Shown: positions 36,041 to 45,097, counted from the first letter of the stretch. The stretch: DNA of 64,000 nucleotides from Mitsuaria sp. WAJ17 (GCF_014174515.1 NZ_JACJUG010000014.1:62001-126000), one strand, 5' to 3'. Made by a program: numbers and translations. Notes: generated by a model from the letters alone, not told the origin.

Positions 36041-36883
36041 ATGACACACCTGGACGACTCCGCAGGCTTCACCCCCGGCATCGAGGCGCCGGCCGCCCCC
36101 AGCGCGCTGGGCTGGCACCTGGTCTTTGTCGAGGGCCAGCTGCTGCTGCCCATCGAGGGGCAGGGCCTGATCCCCCAGCCGGATGCCTTCACAGCGGCCG
36201 CCGAACGCCATTACCTCGGTCGGCTTGGCGGCCTGGACTGCTGGACCCAGCAGGCCGCTGCCGCGCCAGAGGGCTGGGAAACCCAGGGCCTGCGCGCCGC
36301 CATGATGCAGATGGACGCGCCCCTGCTGCAGCTCGCCAGCCGCGCCGCCCAGGTGATGGAGTGGGACCGCGCGCACCGCTTCTGTGGCGTCTGCGGCACG
36401 CCCACCGAGCGCCAGGCGCAGGAGCGCGCGCGGCGCTGCCCGTCCTGCGGTCATGTGGCCTATCCGCGCATCAGCCCGGCCATGATGGCCCTGGTCTGGC
36501 GCCGTCACGAGGGCCGGCCGCAGCTGCTGCTGGCCCGCTCGCCGAATTTCAAGCCGGGCTTCTACAGCGCCCTGGCCGGCTTCGTGGAGGCCGGTGAATC
36601 GCTGGAGGCCTGCCTGCACCGCGAGGTGGCCGAGGAGGTGGGCGTGCGGGTCCGCGGCCTGCACTACTACGCCAGCCAGAGCTGGCCCTTCCCGCACAGC
36701 CTGATGCTGGCCTTCCGCTGCGAATGGGCGGGCGGCGAGATCCGCGAGCAGCCCGGCGAGATCGAGCATGCCGACTGGTTCGACCTCGATGCCCTGCCGG
36801 GCCTGCCGCCGCGCTTCAGCATCGCCGGCTACTTGATCGGCGACACCATCGCCTGGCTTCAGGAGGGCGGCGACCTGGCCTGA
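36041..36883 (+). CDS. nudC: NADH pyrophosphatase NudC
   Basis: 280 residues. A four-Cys zinc site (FCGVCGTPTERQ, then RRCPSCGHVAYPRISPAMM), the Nudix box GFVEAGESLEACLHREVAEE then VGV, and the NudC-specific SQSWPFPHSLMLAF are all present. It hydrolyses NADH to NMNH and AMP and removes NAD caps from RNA. ATG 36041 is used; a GTG nine bases upstream is also in frame. It starts 20 bases after the LysR stop and converges on the beta-lactamase gene with three bases between stops. Confidence 0.95.
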   Translation: MTHLDDSAGFTPGIEAPAAPSALGWHLVFVEGQLLLPIEGQGLIPQPDAFTAAAERHYLGRLGGLDCWTQQAAAAPEGWETQGLRAAMMQMDAPLLQLASRAAQVMEWDRAHRFCGVCGTPTERQAQERARRCPSCGHVAYPRISPAMMALVWRRHEGRPQLLLARSPNFKPGFYSALAGFVEAGESLEACLHREVAEEVGVRVRGLHYYASQSWPFPHSLMLAFRCEWAGGEIREQPGEIEHADWFDLDALPGLPPRFSIAGYLIGDTIAWLQEGGDLA

Positions 36884-36886
36884 GCC

Positions 36887-37771
36887 TCAGTCCAGGCAGC
36901 CCTGCGCCTGCAGGGCCTCGCGCGCCAGGCGCTCGCGATGCGGGCCCAGTTGGCGGATCAGCTCATGCTGCGTGGGCTTCTTCGCGCCCTGGGGCAGGGC
37001 CTTCGCGTCGATCTGCATGTCCATGTTGAGGGCGAAGAAGCAGCGCCCGGCGCCGGTCTTTCGCTCGGTCCAGCCTACGAACCAGCCCAGCTCCACCGGG
37101 CCGGTGCCGTCCCAGCCGGTCTTGGCGAAGAGGCGCCAGGCGGGCGTCTCTTCGCGCAGGAAGACGCGCCGCGCGAGGGCCGCGCTGCGCTCGCTGATGG
37201 GCAGGCGGTGCTCGGCGAGGCGGCGCAGGAAGTCGATCTGCTGGACGGCCGTGATGCGCAGATCTCCGTCCAGCCAGAAGCTGTCGTGCTTCGGGCCGGC
37301 CACGGCATTGCCGTAGCGCCAGGCCCAGAGCCGGGACTGCATGCCCTCGGCGCCGACCTGGCGGGCAATGTGCTGGTAGACCCACACCGCGGAGAAGCGG
37401 AAGGCGGTCTGCAGGGTCTGGTCCTGGTTCCAGTCCTCGTTCCAGCGCTTCTGGCCGTCCCACTTGAAGACCTGGGTCTCGTCGCTCGCGACACCGGCCT
37501 CCAGCGCGATCAGCGTGCCGGGGATCTTGAAGGTGGAGGCCGGGCGGAAGCTCTGGAAGGCACGGCGGGCGTCGGACACGGTCCAGCGCCGGGCCTGCTC
37601 GTCATAGAGGGCAATGACGCCGCGCGTGCCCAGAGCCTGGAAGCCCTGGCCGAGTTCGGGCGCGGTGCGGAAGGCCTCGGCGGCACTGTCGGCCCTGCTG
37701 CTGCCGCCGAGCAGGGCGAGGCCCAATGCGGCGAGTGCGAGAAGGGACTGGCGGGCTGCGGTCAAGGTCAT
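36887..37771 (-). CDS. Class D (OXA-type) beta-lactamase
   Basis: 294 residues with a signal peptide (LLALAALGLALLGGSSRA). The serine beta-lactamase motifs are intact: PASTFKIP (STFK, Ser nucleophile and carboxylated Lys), SAVWVYQ (SxV), YGN and KTGWDG (KTG). FWLDGDLRITAVQQIDFL and GWFVGWTERK are conserved OXA segments. It acts in the periplasm on penicillins and related beta-lactams; spectrum cannot be read from sequence alone. It is probably an intrinsic chromosomal gene, since base composition matches the surroundings and no mobile element is adjacent. Confidence 0.93.
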   Translation of the reverse strand: MTLTAARQSLLALAALGLALLGGSSRADSAAEAFRTAPELGQGFQALGTRGVIALYDEQARRWTVSDARRAFQSFRPASTFKIPGTLIALEAGVASDETQVFKWDGQKRWNEDWNQDQTLQTAFRFSAVWVYQHIARQVGAEGMQSRLWAWRYGNAVAGPKHDSFWLDGDLRITAVQQIDFLRRLAEHRLPISERSAALARRVFLREETPAWRLFAKTGWDGTGPVELGWFVGWTERKTGAGRCFFALNMDMQIDAKALPQGAKKPTQHELIRQLGPHRERLAREALQAQGCLD

Positions 37772-37840
37772 GGAATCTCCTGTTGGATGGAAGACCGCAG
37801 TGTGTCGGTGAGGGGGGCGTGTGTCAGTGCCAATACGGCG

Positions 37841-39388
37841 TTACGCTTGTTGCGCCTGCAGGCCCAGGGCCGCCAGCAGCTGGCGGGCCTCGGCCTCGTA
37901 GCGATCGCGCTGGGACTCGGCCCGCAGCTTGCGCCCGTGATGGCGGGCCTGCTGCACCAACTCGGCGGCGCACAGGGCGTCGCCCTCGCGCCAGGCATGG
38001 CGGGCCCACAGCAGCAGGAAGGCGCAGCGCTGCTCGGCCGGCAGCTGGGAGTGCAGGCGTCGGCAGGCCTCCCAGCGCTGGTCGGCCAGGCTGCGGAAGC
38101 TGTCGCCGGCCAGGGGCTGACCCTCGGCCTCGGCGCGCTGCTGGGCCTGCTCGAAGCTCCATCCCTGCTGCTCGGCGATGCGCAGCAGAAAGATGGTGTT
38201 GAGCAGTGAGTGGCGGGCCAGGCCCCAGCGCTCGCAGACGCTCTCGCTGAGCAGCAGCCAGCCCCAGGCCTCGGCGCCGCGCTGCGGCGGCAGCAGGCCG
38301 GCGCCCTGCAGCAGGCACAGCGCGTTGGCCAGGTTAGCGGCGCTGACCTGCAGGGCGTCTGGCAGGCCGGCCAGGCTGGCCTGGCGCAGAGCTGCGGCGA
38401 GGTCTTCCAGCGCGGCGCAGGCCTGAGCGGCCGAGCCGCCCTGCAGGGCCAGCTCGCGGCCGGCCATGCCGCGCAGGTTGAGGTAATCGACCAGCAGGCC
38501 GGCATCGAGGGCCAGGTCTTGCTCGTCCAGCCCGGCCAGCTTCTGCAGGGCCACGGCACTCTCGCCCAGGCTGCCATGGCAGTGCCAGGCTTCCAGCACC
38601 GCCAGGCGCCAGCCGATCTGGCGGGCTTGGCCCTGGGGCAGGCCCGGCTGCTCTAGGCCCTGGCGCAGGGTGCGCAGCTCCTGCTGCAGCGTGGCCCAAT
38701 CGCCCAGGCGGCGTGCGATGCGGGCGCGGCGCAGGCTCAGGGAGAGCTGCGCGGGCAGGTCGAGCGCGGGCACGTGCTCGCTCGCCTGGGCCAGGGCCAG
38801 GCGGGCGGGGTAGAGCTCGCCGCGTTCCAGGGCCAGGTCGGCGCGGGAGAGGGCCTGCACATAGGCCAGGGGCAGGGCCTGGCGCGCCAGGGCCCGGCTG
38901 GCCGCCGGGGCGTCGGTGGGCAGCTGGTTCAGCAGCGCGAGCCAGGCCGCCCGGTCCATGGCTTCGCCGCGGCGCAGCCAAGTGCAGCGGGCCAGTTGGG
39001 CCTCATCCAGCCAAAAGGGGCCGGCGGAGCGGGCACCATGGCGGATCAGGCCGCACAGGGGGCTGTCGTCCAGGGCCTGCAGGGCGCGCCACAGCTGGGT
39101 GCGGTGCAGCTCGGCGCGGTCGCCCAGGCGCTGCTGAAGGGCCTTGCGACTGCAAGGCCGGGACTCGCAGGCCTGCCCCTCGGCATGGGCGAGCAGCAGG
39201 GCTGCGAGCAGGCGGGGCAGCAGGCGGTTGCGCAGGCGACGCGGTGAGGCGGTGCCGGGGTTCAGCGTGAGCTGCTGGCTGTCGAGTTGGACCACCAGCG
39301 GCAGGCCGGCGGCATCGGGGGCGGGGGGGCGGGTGTCGGGGCTCACGGCGGCATTGTGGGCCGGGGGCGCGGGCCGTCCGGGCTTCAA
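37841..39388 (-). CDS. Large helical-repeat protein with possible N-terminal HTH
   Basis: Up to 515 residues, cytoplasmic. The section around residues 75-130 (CSRKALQQRLGDRAELHRTQ, then LWRALQALDDSPLCGLIRHG) looks like a winged-helix DNA-binding region. The rest is Ala/Leu-rich helical pairs (ARLALAQASEHVPALDLPAQ and similar) as in TPR or SARP/MalT-type regulators. I do not recognise the exact family. The frame opens with TTG (39388); a GTG at 39346 is an alternative, and neither has a clear ribosome-binding site. It ends 69 bases upstream of the beta-lactamase gene on the same strand and could regulate or be co-transcribed with it. Confidence 0.7.
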   Translation of the reverse strand: MKPGRPAPPAHNAAVSPDTRPPAPDAAGLPLVVQLDSQQLTLNPGTASPRRLRNRLLPRLLAALLLAHAEGQACESRPCSRKALQQRLGDRAELHRTQLWRALQALDDSPLCGLIRHGARSAGPFWLDEAQLARCTWLRRGEAMDRAAWLALLNQLPTDAPAASRALARQALPLAYVQALSRADLALERGELYPARLALAQASEHVPALDLPAQLSLSLRRARIARRLGDWATLQQELRTLRQGLEQPGLPQGQARQIGWRLAVLEAWHCHGSLGESAVALQKLAGLDEQDLALDAGLLVDYLNLRGMAGRELALQGGSAAQACAALEDLAAALRQASLAGLPDALQVSAANLANALCLLQGAGLLPPQRGAEAWGWLLLSESVCERWGLARHSLLNTIFLLRIAEQQGWSFEQAQQRAEAEGQPLAGDSFRSLADQRWEACRRLHSQLPAEQRCAFLLLWARHAWREGDALCAAELVQQARHHGRKLRAESQRDRYEAEARQLLAALGLQAQQA

Positions 39389-39413
39389 GGGCCAGGGCCT
39401 TGCGTTACAGGCG

Positions 39414-39953
39414 TTACAGCATCAGCTCCGCCAGGGGCAGGGCGCGGATGCGCGGGCCGAAGCTGCTGATGCTGGGCAGGGTGGCGTTCTCGTGGGCCCG
39501 GATCTGTGCCCCGCCGGCATGGGGTTTGTCATGGGTGGTGTGGGCGTCGGCGACCAGCGTGACCTCGAAGCCCAGCGCTGCCGCGCGCCGCACGGTGGTG
39601 TCCACGCAGAACTCGCTGGCATAGCCGCAGACGGCCACATGGCTCACCCCGGCCTCGCGCAGGGCCGGCTCCAGGGGGGTGCGCAGGAAGGAGTCCGGCG
39701 TGGTCTTGGACGTGACGGTGTCGCTGGGGCGGGTCTGCAGCCCCTGGGCAAAGGCCCAGCCGGGCGAGCCGGCCTGCAGCGCACCCTGCGGGCTCTGGTG
39801 CTGGATGAGGAAGACGGGCAGGCCCTTGGCGCGGAAGCGTTCGGCCAGTGCATTGATGCGCTCGATCACGGCAGGCGCCTCGAAGGGCGGCGGGTCGAAG
39901 AGGGCCTGTTGCACGTCGATGATCAGCAAGGCCTGGGGCAGGGGGGCGGTCAT
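39414..39953 (-). CDS. Isochorismatase-family cysteine hydrolase
   Basis: 179 residues with the complete catalytic triad: Asp in LLIIDVQQALF, Lys in VTSKTTPDSF and Cys in GYASEFCVDTTVRRA, plus the cis-peptide region HVAVCG. Such enzymes act as nicotinamidases, ureido-hydrolases or isochorismatases. LVADAHTTHDKPH is the usual metal/substrate loop. The exact substrate is not readable. Nine bases downstream of slyX, same strand. Confidence 0.9.
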   Translation of the reverse strand: MTAPLPQALLIIDVQQALFDPPPFEAPAVIERINALAERFRAKGLPVFLIQHQSPQGALQAGSPGWAFAQGLQTRPSDTVTSKTTPDSFLRTPLEPALREAGVSHVAVCGYASEFCVDTTVRRAAALGFEVTLVADAHTTHDKPHAGGAQIRAHENATLPSISSFGPRIRALPLAELML

Positions 39954-39962
39954 GGGATGGCT

Positions 39963-40181
39963 TCAGTAGTGGGGCGGCAGTTCGTCGCGCAGGGAGCGGG
40001 GGGGGCCACCGGCGCTGTCGGGCATGCGGTCGCGCAGTTGGAGCAGTTCGCGCAGCAGGGCATCGATCTGCTGCTGCTGGCGCACGATGATGCGGTTCAG
40101 CTCGTCGAGCATGTCCTCGGTGTAGGCGGCCTTGATTTCCAGCTCGGTGAGGCGCTGGTCGTGGGGGTCTGGGTCTTGCAT
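39963..40181 (-). CDS. slyX: SlyX-family protein
   Basis: 72 residues. The central helix (RLTELEIKAAYTEDMLDELN, then RIIVRQQQQIDALLRELLQL) is a heptad-patterned coiled coil, followed by the SlyX-type end RDELPPHY. Function unknown. ATG 40181 is used; a GTG at 40205 is in frame without a Shine-Dalgarno. Small, but length and pattern are exactly those of the family. Confidence 0.9.
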   Translation of the reverse strand: MQDPDPHDQRLTELEIKAAYTEDMLDELNRIIVRQQQQIDALLRELLQLRDRMPDSAGGPPRSLRDELPPHY

Positions 40182-40281
40182 GTCGAGGGCATCCGGGGCC
40201 GCCACAGGAGGCGGGCGGCCAGCCGTCGCATTGTGCCCGGCCGGGGCGCGGGCGCCGCAAGTCAGGGGCGCCCGCAGCCCT

Positions 40282-40617
40282 TCAGGCGCCGCTGCGCAGA
40301 GCGATGGTCACCAGACCGGAGGCATCCTCCAGCGCCGTGACGCCATGCAGGGCATTGCGCTGCAGGAAGAGCAGTTGGCCGGGCGCCAGCACTTGGCAGT
40401 GGCCGTCCACGCTGACCTCCAGCCGGCCTTCCAGGCAGTGGATGGTGATTTCGCCCGCCACCTTGTGTGGCGGCAGGGACTTGCCCTGCAGCAGCACCAG
40501 GTGGATCAGCTCCAGGTCCTGGGACTTGAACAGTGCGCTGGTCTTGGCGCCCTGCAGGCGAGGGCCCAGGGGCTGGACTGGGACCGGCTGGCCGGCGGTG
40601 GCATGCGTAAGGGCCAT
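40282..40617 (-). CDS. Small cupin-domain protein
   Basis: 111 residues, a single cupin barrel: LVLLQGKSLPPHKVAGEITI (His and Glu as candidate metal ligands), HCLEGRLEVSVDG, LAPGQLLFLQRNALHGV (third His). Probably a metal-binding sensor or small epimerase/dioxygenase-like protein. TAGGAGC lies before the ATG. Same strand as its neighbours, with 80-100 base gaps. Confidence 0.85.
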   Translation of the reverse strand: MALTHATAGQPVPVQPLGPRLQGAKTSALFKSQDLELIHLVLLQGKSLPPHKVAGEITIHCLEGRLEVSVDGHCQVLAPGQLLFLQRNALHGVTALEDASGLVTIALRSGA

Positions 40618-40697
40618 GAGCTGCTCCTAGGGGACGGACGAGGGCCAGTGTGGACCTCACAGCGGTTCACTGCAAGAAGGGGCATGAGCGCCCCGCC

Positions 40698-40928
40698 TCA
40701 AAGGCCGGGCAGGACGCGGTACGGCGGCGGCTGGCCAGCCTGAAGGCGCAGCAGGGGGATCACCTGCTGCATATGGGGCAGGGCGCGCAGGCGCTGCTCC
40801 AGTGCCGCGGCCTGGGCCGCATCCCGGACGCAGCCCTCGGCATAGACGACCCGGCCCTGCACCATGATCCAGACGCTGCTGCCGGCCAGCAGCGCGCCCT
40901 GCAGCAGGAGTGGCCGGGGGCGCCTCAT
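40698..40928 (-). CDS. Small BON-domain-like protein
   Basis: 76 residues. The pattern VWIMVQGRVVYAEGCVRDAA, then ALEQRLRALPHMQQVIPLL follows the BON fold (strand, turn, helix, strand ending in 'V..V'). The N-terminus has a short hydrophobic stretch after MRRPRP, perhaps an anchor. The start lies four bases after the DUF1697 stop, so co-translation is likely. The assignment to BON is by pattern only. Confidence 0.65.
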   Translation of the reverse strand: MRRPRPLLLQGALLAGSSVWIMVQGRVVYAEGCVRDAAQAAALEQRLRALPHMQQVIPLLRLQAGQPPPYRVLPGL

Positions 40929-40932
40929 GGCT

Positions 40933-41448
40933 TCAGGCCTTCAGGCATTTCTTCACCGTGTCCAGCGTGCGGGTGGTGATGTCCCGGCCGAAGAGCTGTT
41001 CCAGGCGGCGCATGAAGAGCGGCCCGTCTTCATGGGGCTGGTAGGCGCTGAGGACCTGACCGCCGTCGCAGGCCAGGATGTGCACGCCCTCGGCCACCTG
41101 GGGCAGGGCCGGCGGCGTCTCGGGCGGCTGGCGCAGGAAGGTGACGATGCGCTTGGCGTCGGCGGGCAGCTCGAAGGGGCCGAAGGGATCGGCCTCCAAC
41201 CAGGCCTGCAGCGCGTCCTGCCGACGCAGGATCACGAGGAAGTGCCGCCCCATGCCGGCCTCGATGTGCTGCTCCAGGCGCTTTTCCAAGGTGGGCAGAG
41301 GGCTGAAGCGGCCGTCGAAGACCACATTGCCACTGGACAGCAGGGTGCGGACCTCGGTGTAGCCGGCGTCCTCCAGGCAGGCCTTGAGCACGGGCATCCT
41401 GGCGTTTTGCGGGCTGACGCCGCGCAGGAGGGCGATGTATCGGGGCAT
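40933..41448 (-). CDS. DUF1697-family protein
   Basis: 171 residues. RYIALLRGVSPQNARMPVLK, DAGYTEVRTLLSSGNVVFDG and DPFGPFELPADAKRIVTFL match DUF1697, an uncharacterised family whose usual start is 'YIALLRGINVGG'. ATG 41448 gives that start; the frame is open to 41499, overlapping the upstream ABM gene. The function is unknown. Confidence 0.9.
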   Translation of the reverse strand: MPRYIALLRGVSPQNARMPVLKACLEDAGYTEVRTLLSSGNVVFDGRFSPLPTLEKRLEQHIEAGMGRHFLVILRRQDALQAWLEADPFGPFELPADAKRIVTFLRQPPETPPALPQVAEGVHILACDGGQVLSAYQPHEDGPLFMRRLEQLFGRDITTRTLDTVKKCLKA

Positions 41449-41476
41449 GGGCTGCTCAGCTGGGTCGGCCACCGCT

Positions 41477-41926
41477 TCAGATGGGTAGGAGTCCGTCACC
41501 AGCAGGCTCGTCGGTGTTGAAGGGCTGGGGTGCGGGTGCCAGGCCCCGGGGCGCCGTGCAGGTCGGCACGGCCTCGTAGTGGAGCACGGTGGGGAAGGGC
41601 TCGTAGAAATGGTGCAGCAGGGCGCGCCACTGCTGGTACTCGGGCGACTTGCGGAATCCCTGCTCGTGGTGGGCCACGCTGTCCCAGCGCACCAGCAGCA
41701 AGTAGTGGTCGGGCCGCTCCAGGCAGCGTTGCAGCTCGTGGCCGCGGTAGCCGGGCATGGCGGCGATCAGGGCCTGGGCCTGGGCGAAGGCCTTCTCGAA
41801 TTCGGCCGAGCTCCCGGGGCGCAACTGCAGCGGGGCGGTTTCCAGGATGCCGGGCGTGGCATGGCCCGCGGCGGGCGCCAGGGCTCCGGGCATTCCCTGC
41901 TGCACGTATGACAAGGTTTCCATCAT
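41477..41926 (-). CDS. Antibiotic-biosynthesis-monooxygenase (ABM)-like protein
   Basis: 149 residues. LQLRPGSSAEFEKAFAQAQA, then MPGYRGHELQRCLERPDHYL and LLVRWDSVAHHEQGFRKSPE is the ABM ferredoxin-like fold, found in heme-degrading and quinol monooxygenases. The last strand carries PFPTVLHYEAV. GGAGG precedes the ATG at 41926. It is divergent from the large TonB-dependent receptor, with an inverted repeat between. ABM proteins beside iron receptors can be heme oxygenases (IsdG type), but nothing here proves that. Confidence 0.82.
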   Translation of the reverse strand: MMETLSYVQQGMPGALAPAAGHATPGILETAPLQLRPGSSAEFEKAFAQAQALIAAMPGYRGHELQRCLERPDHYLLLVRWDSVAHHEQGFRKSPEYQQWRALLHHFYEPFPTVLHYEAVPTCTAPRGLAPAPQPFNTDEPAGDGLLPI

Positions 41927-42009
41927 GCCTCCTTCAGCGAGCGGCCAGTGTGCCACCGCCCGGCCCCGGTGCCGGGCCGCGCGGGCGATTAGCACGGGAC
42001 CGCCCAGCC

Positions 42010-42033
42010 TGGATAGATGAAAACACCTATCCA
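42010..42033. promoter_or_regulatory. Inverted repeat, candidate operator
   Basis: TGGATAG-N10-CTATCCA, a perfect 7-base dyad in the AT-richer gap between the ABM gene and the TonB receptor. Its size and spacing suit a dimeric repressor. No regulator gene is adjacent. Confidence 0.5.
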
Positions 42034-42213
42034 TCAAGTTAGTCGACATTCAATATATTACAAAAGCACAAGCGATATACAAGATCGCCCCTGTGCAGCC
42101 AAGCCCAAAGCAAGGTCGGCGGAACCACCGCGACACGCAGGGCTCCAAGGCCGGGACCCCCCGTTCCGCCGCCCAACAACCGCTGCACCACGGGGTGCAA
42201 CACAGGTGCAATC

Positions 42214-45054
42214 TTGAAAAAAAATCTGATCACGAAGGCCGTCCTCCTCTCGCTGGGGCTGGCCGCCACCGGAGGGGTGCTGGCCCAGGAGACGCTGGAG
42301 CGCGTGGAGGTCACGGGCTCCTCGATCAAGCGCATTGCCAACGAGGGTGCGCTGCCGGTGCAGACGCTCAGCCGAGCCGACATCGAGCGTTCGGGCGCCC
42401 GCAATGTGGAGGACCTGATCCAGGCGCTGCCCGCCATGCAGGGCTTCCAGACCTCGTCCGCCTCCGTCAACGGCGACGGCCCCGGCGGCGTGCAGAACGC
42501 CTCGCTGCACAATATCGGCGCCTCCTACACCCTGGTGCTGCTCAACGGCCGCCGCCTGGCCGCCTACAACGCGGGCTCCGCGGTCAACCTTTCCAGCATC
42601 CCGCTGGCCGCCATCGAGCGCGTGGAGGTGCTGACCGACGGCGCCTCGGCCCTCTATGGTTCGGATGCCGTGGCCGGCGTCGTGAACTTCATCCTGAAGA
42701 AGAACCAGACGCAGCTGGCGCTGGATGCCTCCGTCTCGGTGCCGCAGAAGCACGGCGGGCGCTCCAGCAGCGTCAACCTCAGCAAGGGCTTCGGCGACTA
42801 TCCCGTCGATGGCTACAACGTGATGCTGGCCTTCGCCCATGAGCGCCAGAACGAGCTCAATGCGGCCGATCGCGACTTCGCCAAGTCCGGCGTCGTGCCC
42901 TTCACGCACGAGGGCAAGGCCTACACGCTCTACGAATCGGCCCGCAACACGGCGCCGTCCTCGGTGACCCTGGGCCTGAAAAACCCGCTCACCGGTCCGG
43001 GCGGCAGCGCCGTCAGTGCGCTGACCTTCTCGCCGGACTACCTCAAGAACGGCAAGTGCGGCCCCAACACCGTGTTGGCCACCGTCAGCCTGGACCAGGC
43101 CTGCCAGTTCGACTACGCCGCCACCGTGCAGCTGCTGCCTTCCACCAAGCGCGACAGCCTCTTCGCCGCGGGCACCGTCAAGCTGAACGAGACCACCAGT
43201 GCCTTCTTCGAGGCTGTGGCCTCCAAGTTCGAGCTGAAGGAGCGCCATGCGCCGGTGGCCCAGGCCATCTCCCTGAACCTCAGCGATCCGCTGTACGCCG
43301 CCAATGTCCAGCCTTACCTGGCCAAGCTGGGCGTTGACCCGGCCAACGTCAGCAAGGCCACGACCAACAACCGCTTCAGCGATGCCGGTGGCCGCTCGGA
43401 CCTCTTCAAGACCGAGGCGCGCCACCTGGCCGTGGGCGTGGAAGGTGTCTTCCGCGACTTCGACTACAGCGCCAGCTATGTGCACTCCACCAGCCGGGCC
43501 GACACCTACTACGACGGCGGCTACCTGCGCCAGAGTTGCTACAACGAGCTGCTGGCCAGCGGCAAGTTCAACCCCTTCGCACCGGTGGGCGGCAATGCCA
43601 GCGCCTTCGCGCCCTGCATCCTGAAGGAGCGCAATGACAGCACCCGCACCGCGCTGGACACCGTGGGCGCGCGCATGTCCGGCGAGCTCTTCCGCCTGCC
43701 CGCGGGCCCGGCGATGCTGGGCGCGGGCGGCGACCTGACACGTCAGAAGTACGACTACGATCCCAGCGCGCTGGCCATGGGCCCCAATGCCCTGCACAGC
43801 GGCACCGACACCGCCTTCGGCCGCGGCACCGGCGCCCTGCCCATCGAGGCCAGCCGCCGCAATTGGGGCCTGTTCGCGGAGCTGGCCCTGCCGGTGACCA
43901 AGACCCTGGAGACCACCGCTGCATTGCGCTACGACGACTACAGCGCCGTGCAGAACAACGTCGTGCTGAACGATCTCGGCAAGCTGGCCGCGCCGGCCAA
44001 GCAGGGCAACGCCAACAGCAAGGCCACCTACAAGCTGGCCTTCAAGTTCCAGCCGCTGGACACCGTCCTGGTCCGCGGTTCCTACGGCACGGGCTTCAAG
44101 GTGCCCGAGATGGACCTGATCACCCGGGCCATCTCCGGCGGCACCAACACCAGCGGCGCCTATGCCTGCCCGGTCAAGGCGCCGGACCCGCGCGCCGTCA
44201 ACTGCGAGGGCACGACGCAGTACGACCTGCTCAGCGGTGGCAATCCGCTGGCCGGCGCCAACGGCCTGAAGCCGGAGGAGTCGCGCAACATGACGCTGGG
44301 CCTCAAGTTCGAGCCTATGAAGGGCCTCAGCGCCGGCCTGGACTACTGGGCGGTCAAGATGAAGCATCAGATCGTGTCGCTGCCCGAGACCCTGGTCTTC
44401 GGCAATCCCACGGCCTATGACAGCCTGATCCGCACCGTCTACGACACGGCCCGGGGCTCGGACAAACTGGCCGTGCTGCTGCCCAGCTATAACCTTGGCA
44501 GCTCGCGCTACAGCGGCGTGGATTGGGAACTGTCCTCTGCCCACAAGCTGGAGGGCCTGGGCCGTCTGGCGCTGAGCTGGTCGGGCACCTACATGCTCAA
44601 GTCCGAGATCGACGACGGCGCGGGCAATGTGGAGAACTCCGTGGGCCGCTTCGACGCCTACAACACCGTGACCTTCCGCGTGATCCAGCGCGCCAGCGCC
44701 ACGCTGAGCCACGGCATGTTCAGCCACACCGCCACCTGGAACTGGCGCAGCGGCTACCACGACAAGGAGCAGTCCGCCGCGGACGGCAAGGTGCGCGCAG
44801 TCAATGCCGACGGCAGCCTGGGCGCCTATGCCACGGTCATCCGTGACGTCGAGTCCTACGGCACGCTGGATTGGCAGACCCGCCTGCAGCTGCTGAAGTC
44901 CACCGCGCTGACGGTGGGCATTCGCAATGTGCTGGACCAGGCGCCGCCTTTCTCGCTGCGCACCTCGGGGGGCGGCAATCAGATCGGCTTCGATGCACGC
45001 TATGCCAATCCGCTGGGTCGTACCTTCTACGTGAACGCCAGCTACAAGTACTGA
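42214..45054 (+). CDS. TonB-dependent outer-membrane receptor
   Basis: 946 residues. Signal peptide KNLITKAVLLSLGLAATGGV. Plug domain ~30-165: ERVEVTGSSIKRIANEGALP (TonB-box-like start), DLIQALPAMQG, YTLVLLNGRRLAAYN, IERVEVLTDGASALYGSDAV, AGVVNFIL. The long barrel ends GRTFYVNASYKY with a terminal aromatic. Such TGSxIKR plug receptors often serve glycan or siderophore uptake; the ligand is unknown. The start is a TTG at 42214 with AGGTG upstream; no ATG or GTG gives a full signal peptide. A TonB_C-domain gene follows on the other strand. Confidence 0.93.
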   Translation: MKKNLITKAVLLSLGLAATGGVLAQETLERVEVTGSSIKRIANEGALPVQTLSRADIERSGARNVEDLIQALPAMQGFQTSSASVNGDGPGGVQNASLHNIGASYTLVLLNGRRLAAYNAGSAVNLSSIPLAAIERVEVLTDGASALYGSDAVAGVVNFILKKNQTQLALDASVSVPQKHGGRSSSVNLSKGFGDYPVDGYNVMLAFAHERQNELNAADRDFAKSGVVPFTHEGKAYTLYESARNTAPSSVTLGLKNPLTGPGGSAVSALTFSPDYLKNGKCGPNTVLATVSLDQACQFDYAATVQLLPSTKRDSLFAAGTVKLNETTSAFFEAVASKFELKERHAPVAQAISLNLSDPLYAANVQPYLAKLGVDPANVSKATTNNRFSDAGGRSDLFKTEARHLAVGVEGVFRDFDYSASYVHSTSRADTYYDGGYLRQSCYNELLASGKFNPFAPVGGNASAFAPCILKERNDSTRTALDTVGARMSGELFRLPAGPAMLGAGGDLTRQKYDYDPSALAMGPNALHSGTDTAFGRGTGALPIEASRRNWGLFAELALPVTKTLETTAALRYDDYSAVQNNVVLNDLGKLAAPAKQGNANSKATYKLAFKFQPLDTVLVRGSYGTGFKVPEMDLITRAISGGTNTSGAYACPVKAPDPRAVNCEGTTQYDLLSGGNPLAGANGLKPEESRNMTLGLKFEPMKGLSAGLDYWAVKMKHQIVSLPETLVFGNPTAYDSLIRTVYDTARGSDKLAVLLPSYNLGSSRYSGVDWELSSAHKLEGLGRLALSWSGTYMLKSEIDDGAGNVENSVGRFDAYNTVTFRVIQRASATLSHGMFSHTATWNWRSGYHDKEQSAADGKVRAVNADGSLGAYATVIRDVESYGTLDWQTRLQLLKSTALTVGIRNVLDQAPPFSLRTSGGGNQIGFDARYANPLGRTFYVNASYKY

Positions 45055-45097
45055 TCCCGGGAAAGGCCGGACAGGCCTTCGGAGGAAGAGGAGCGTC

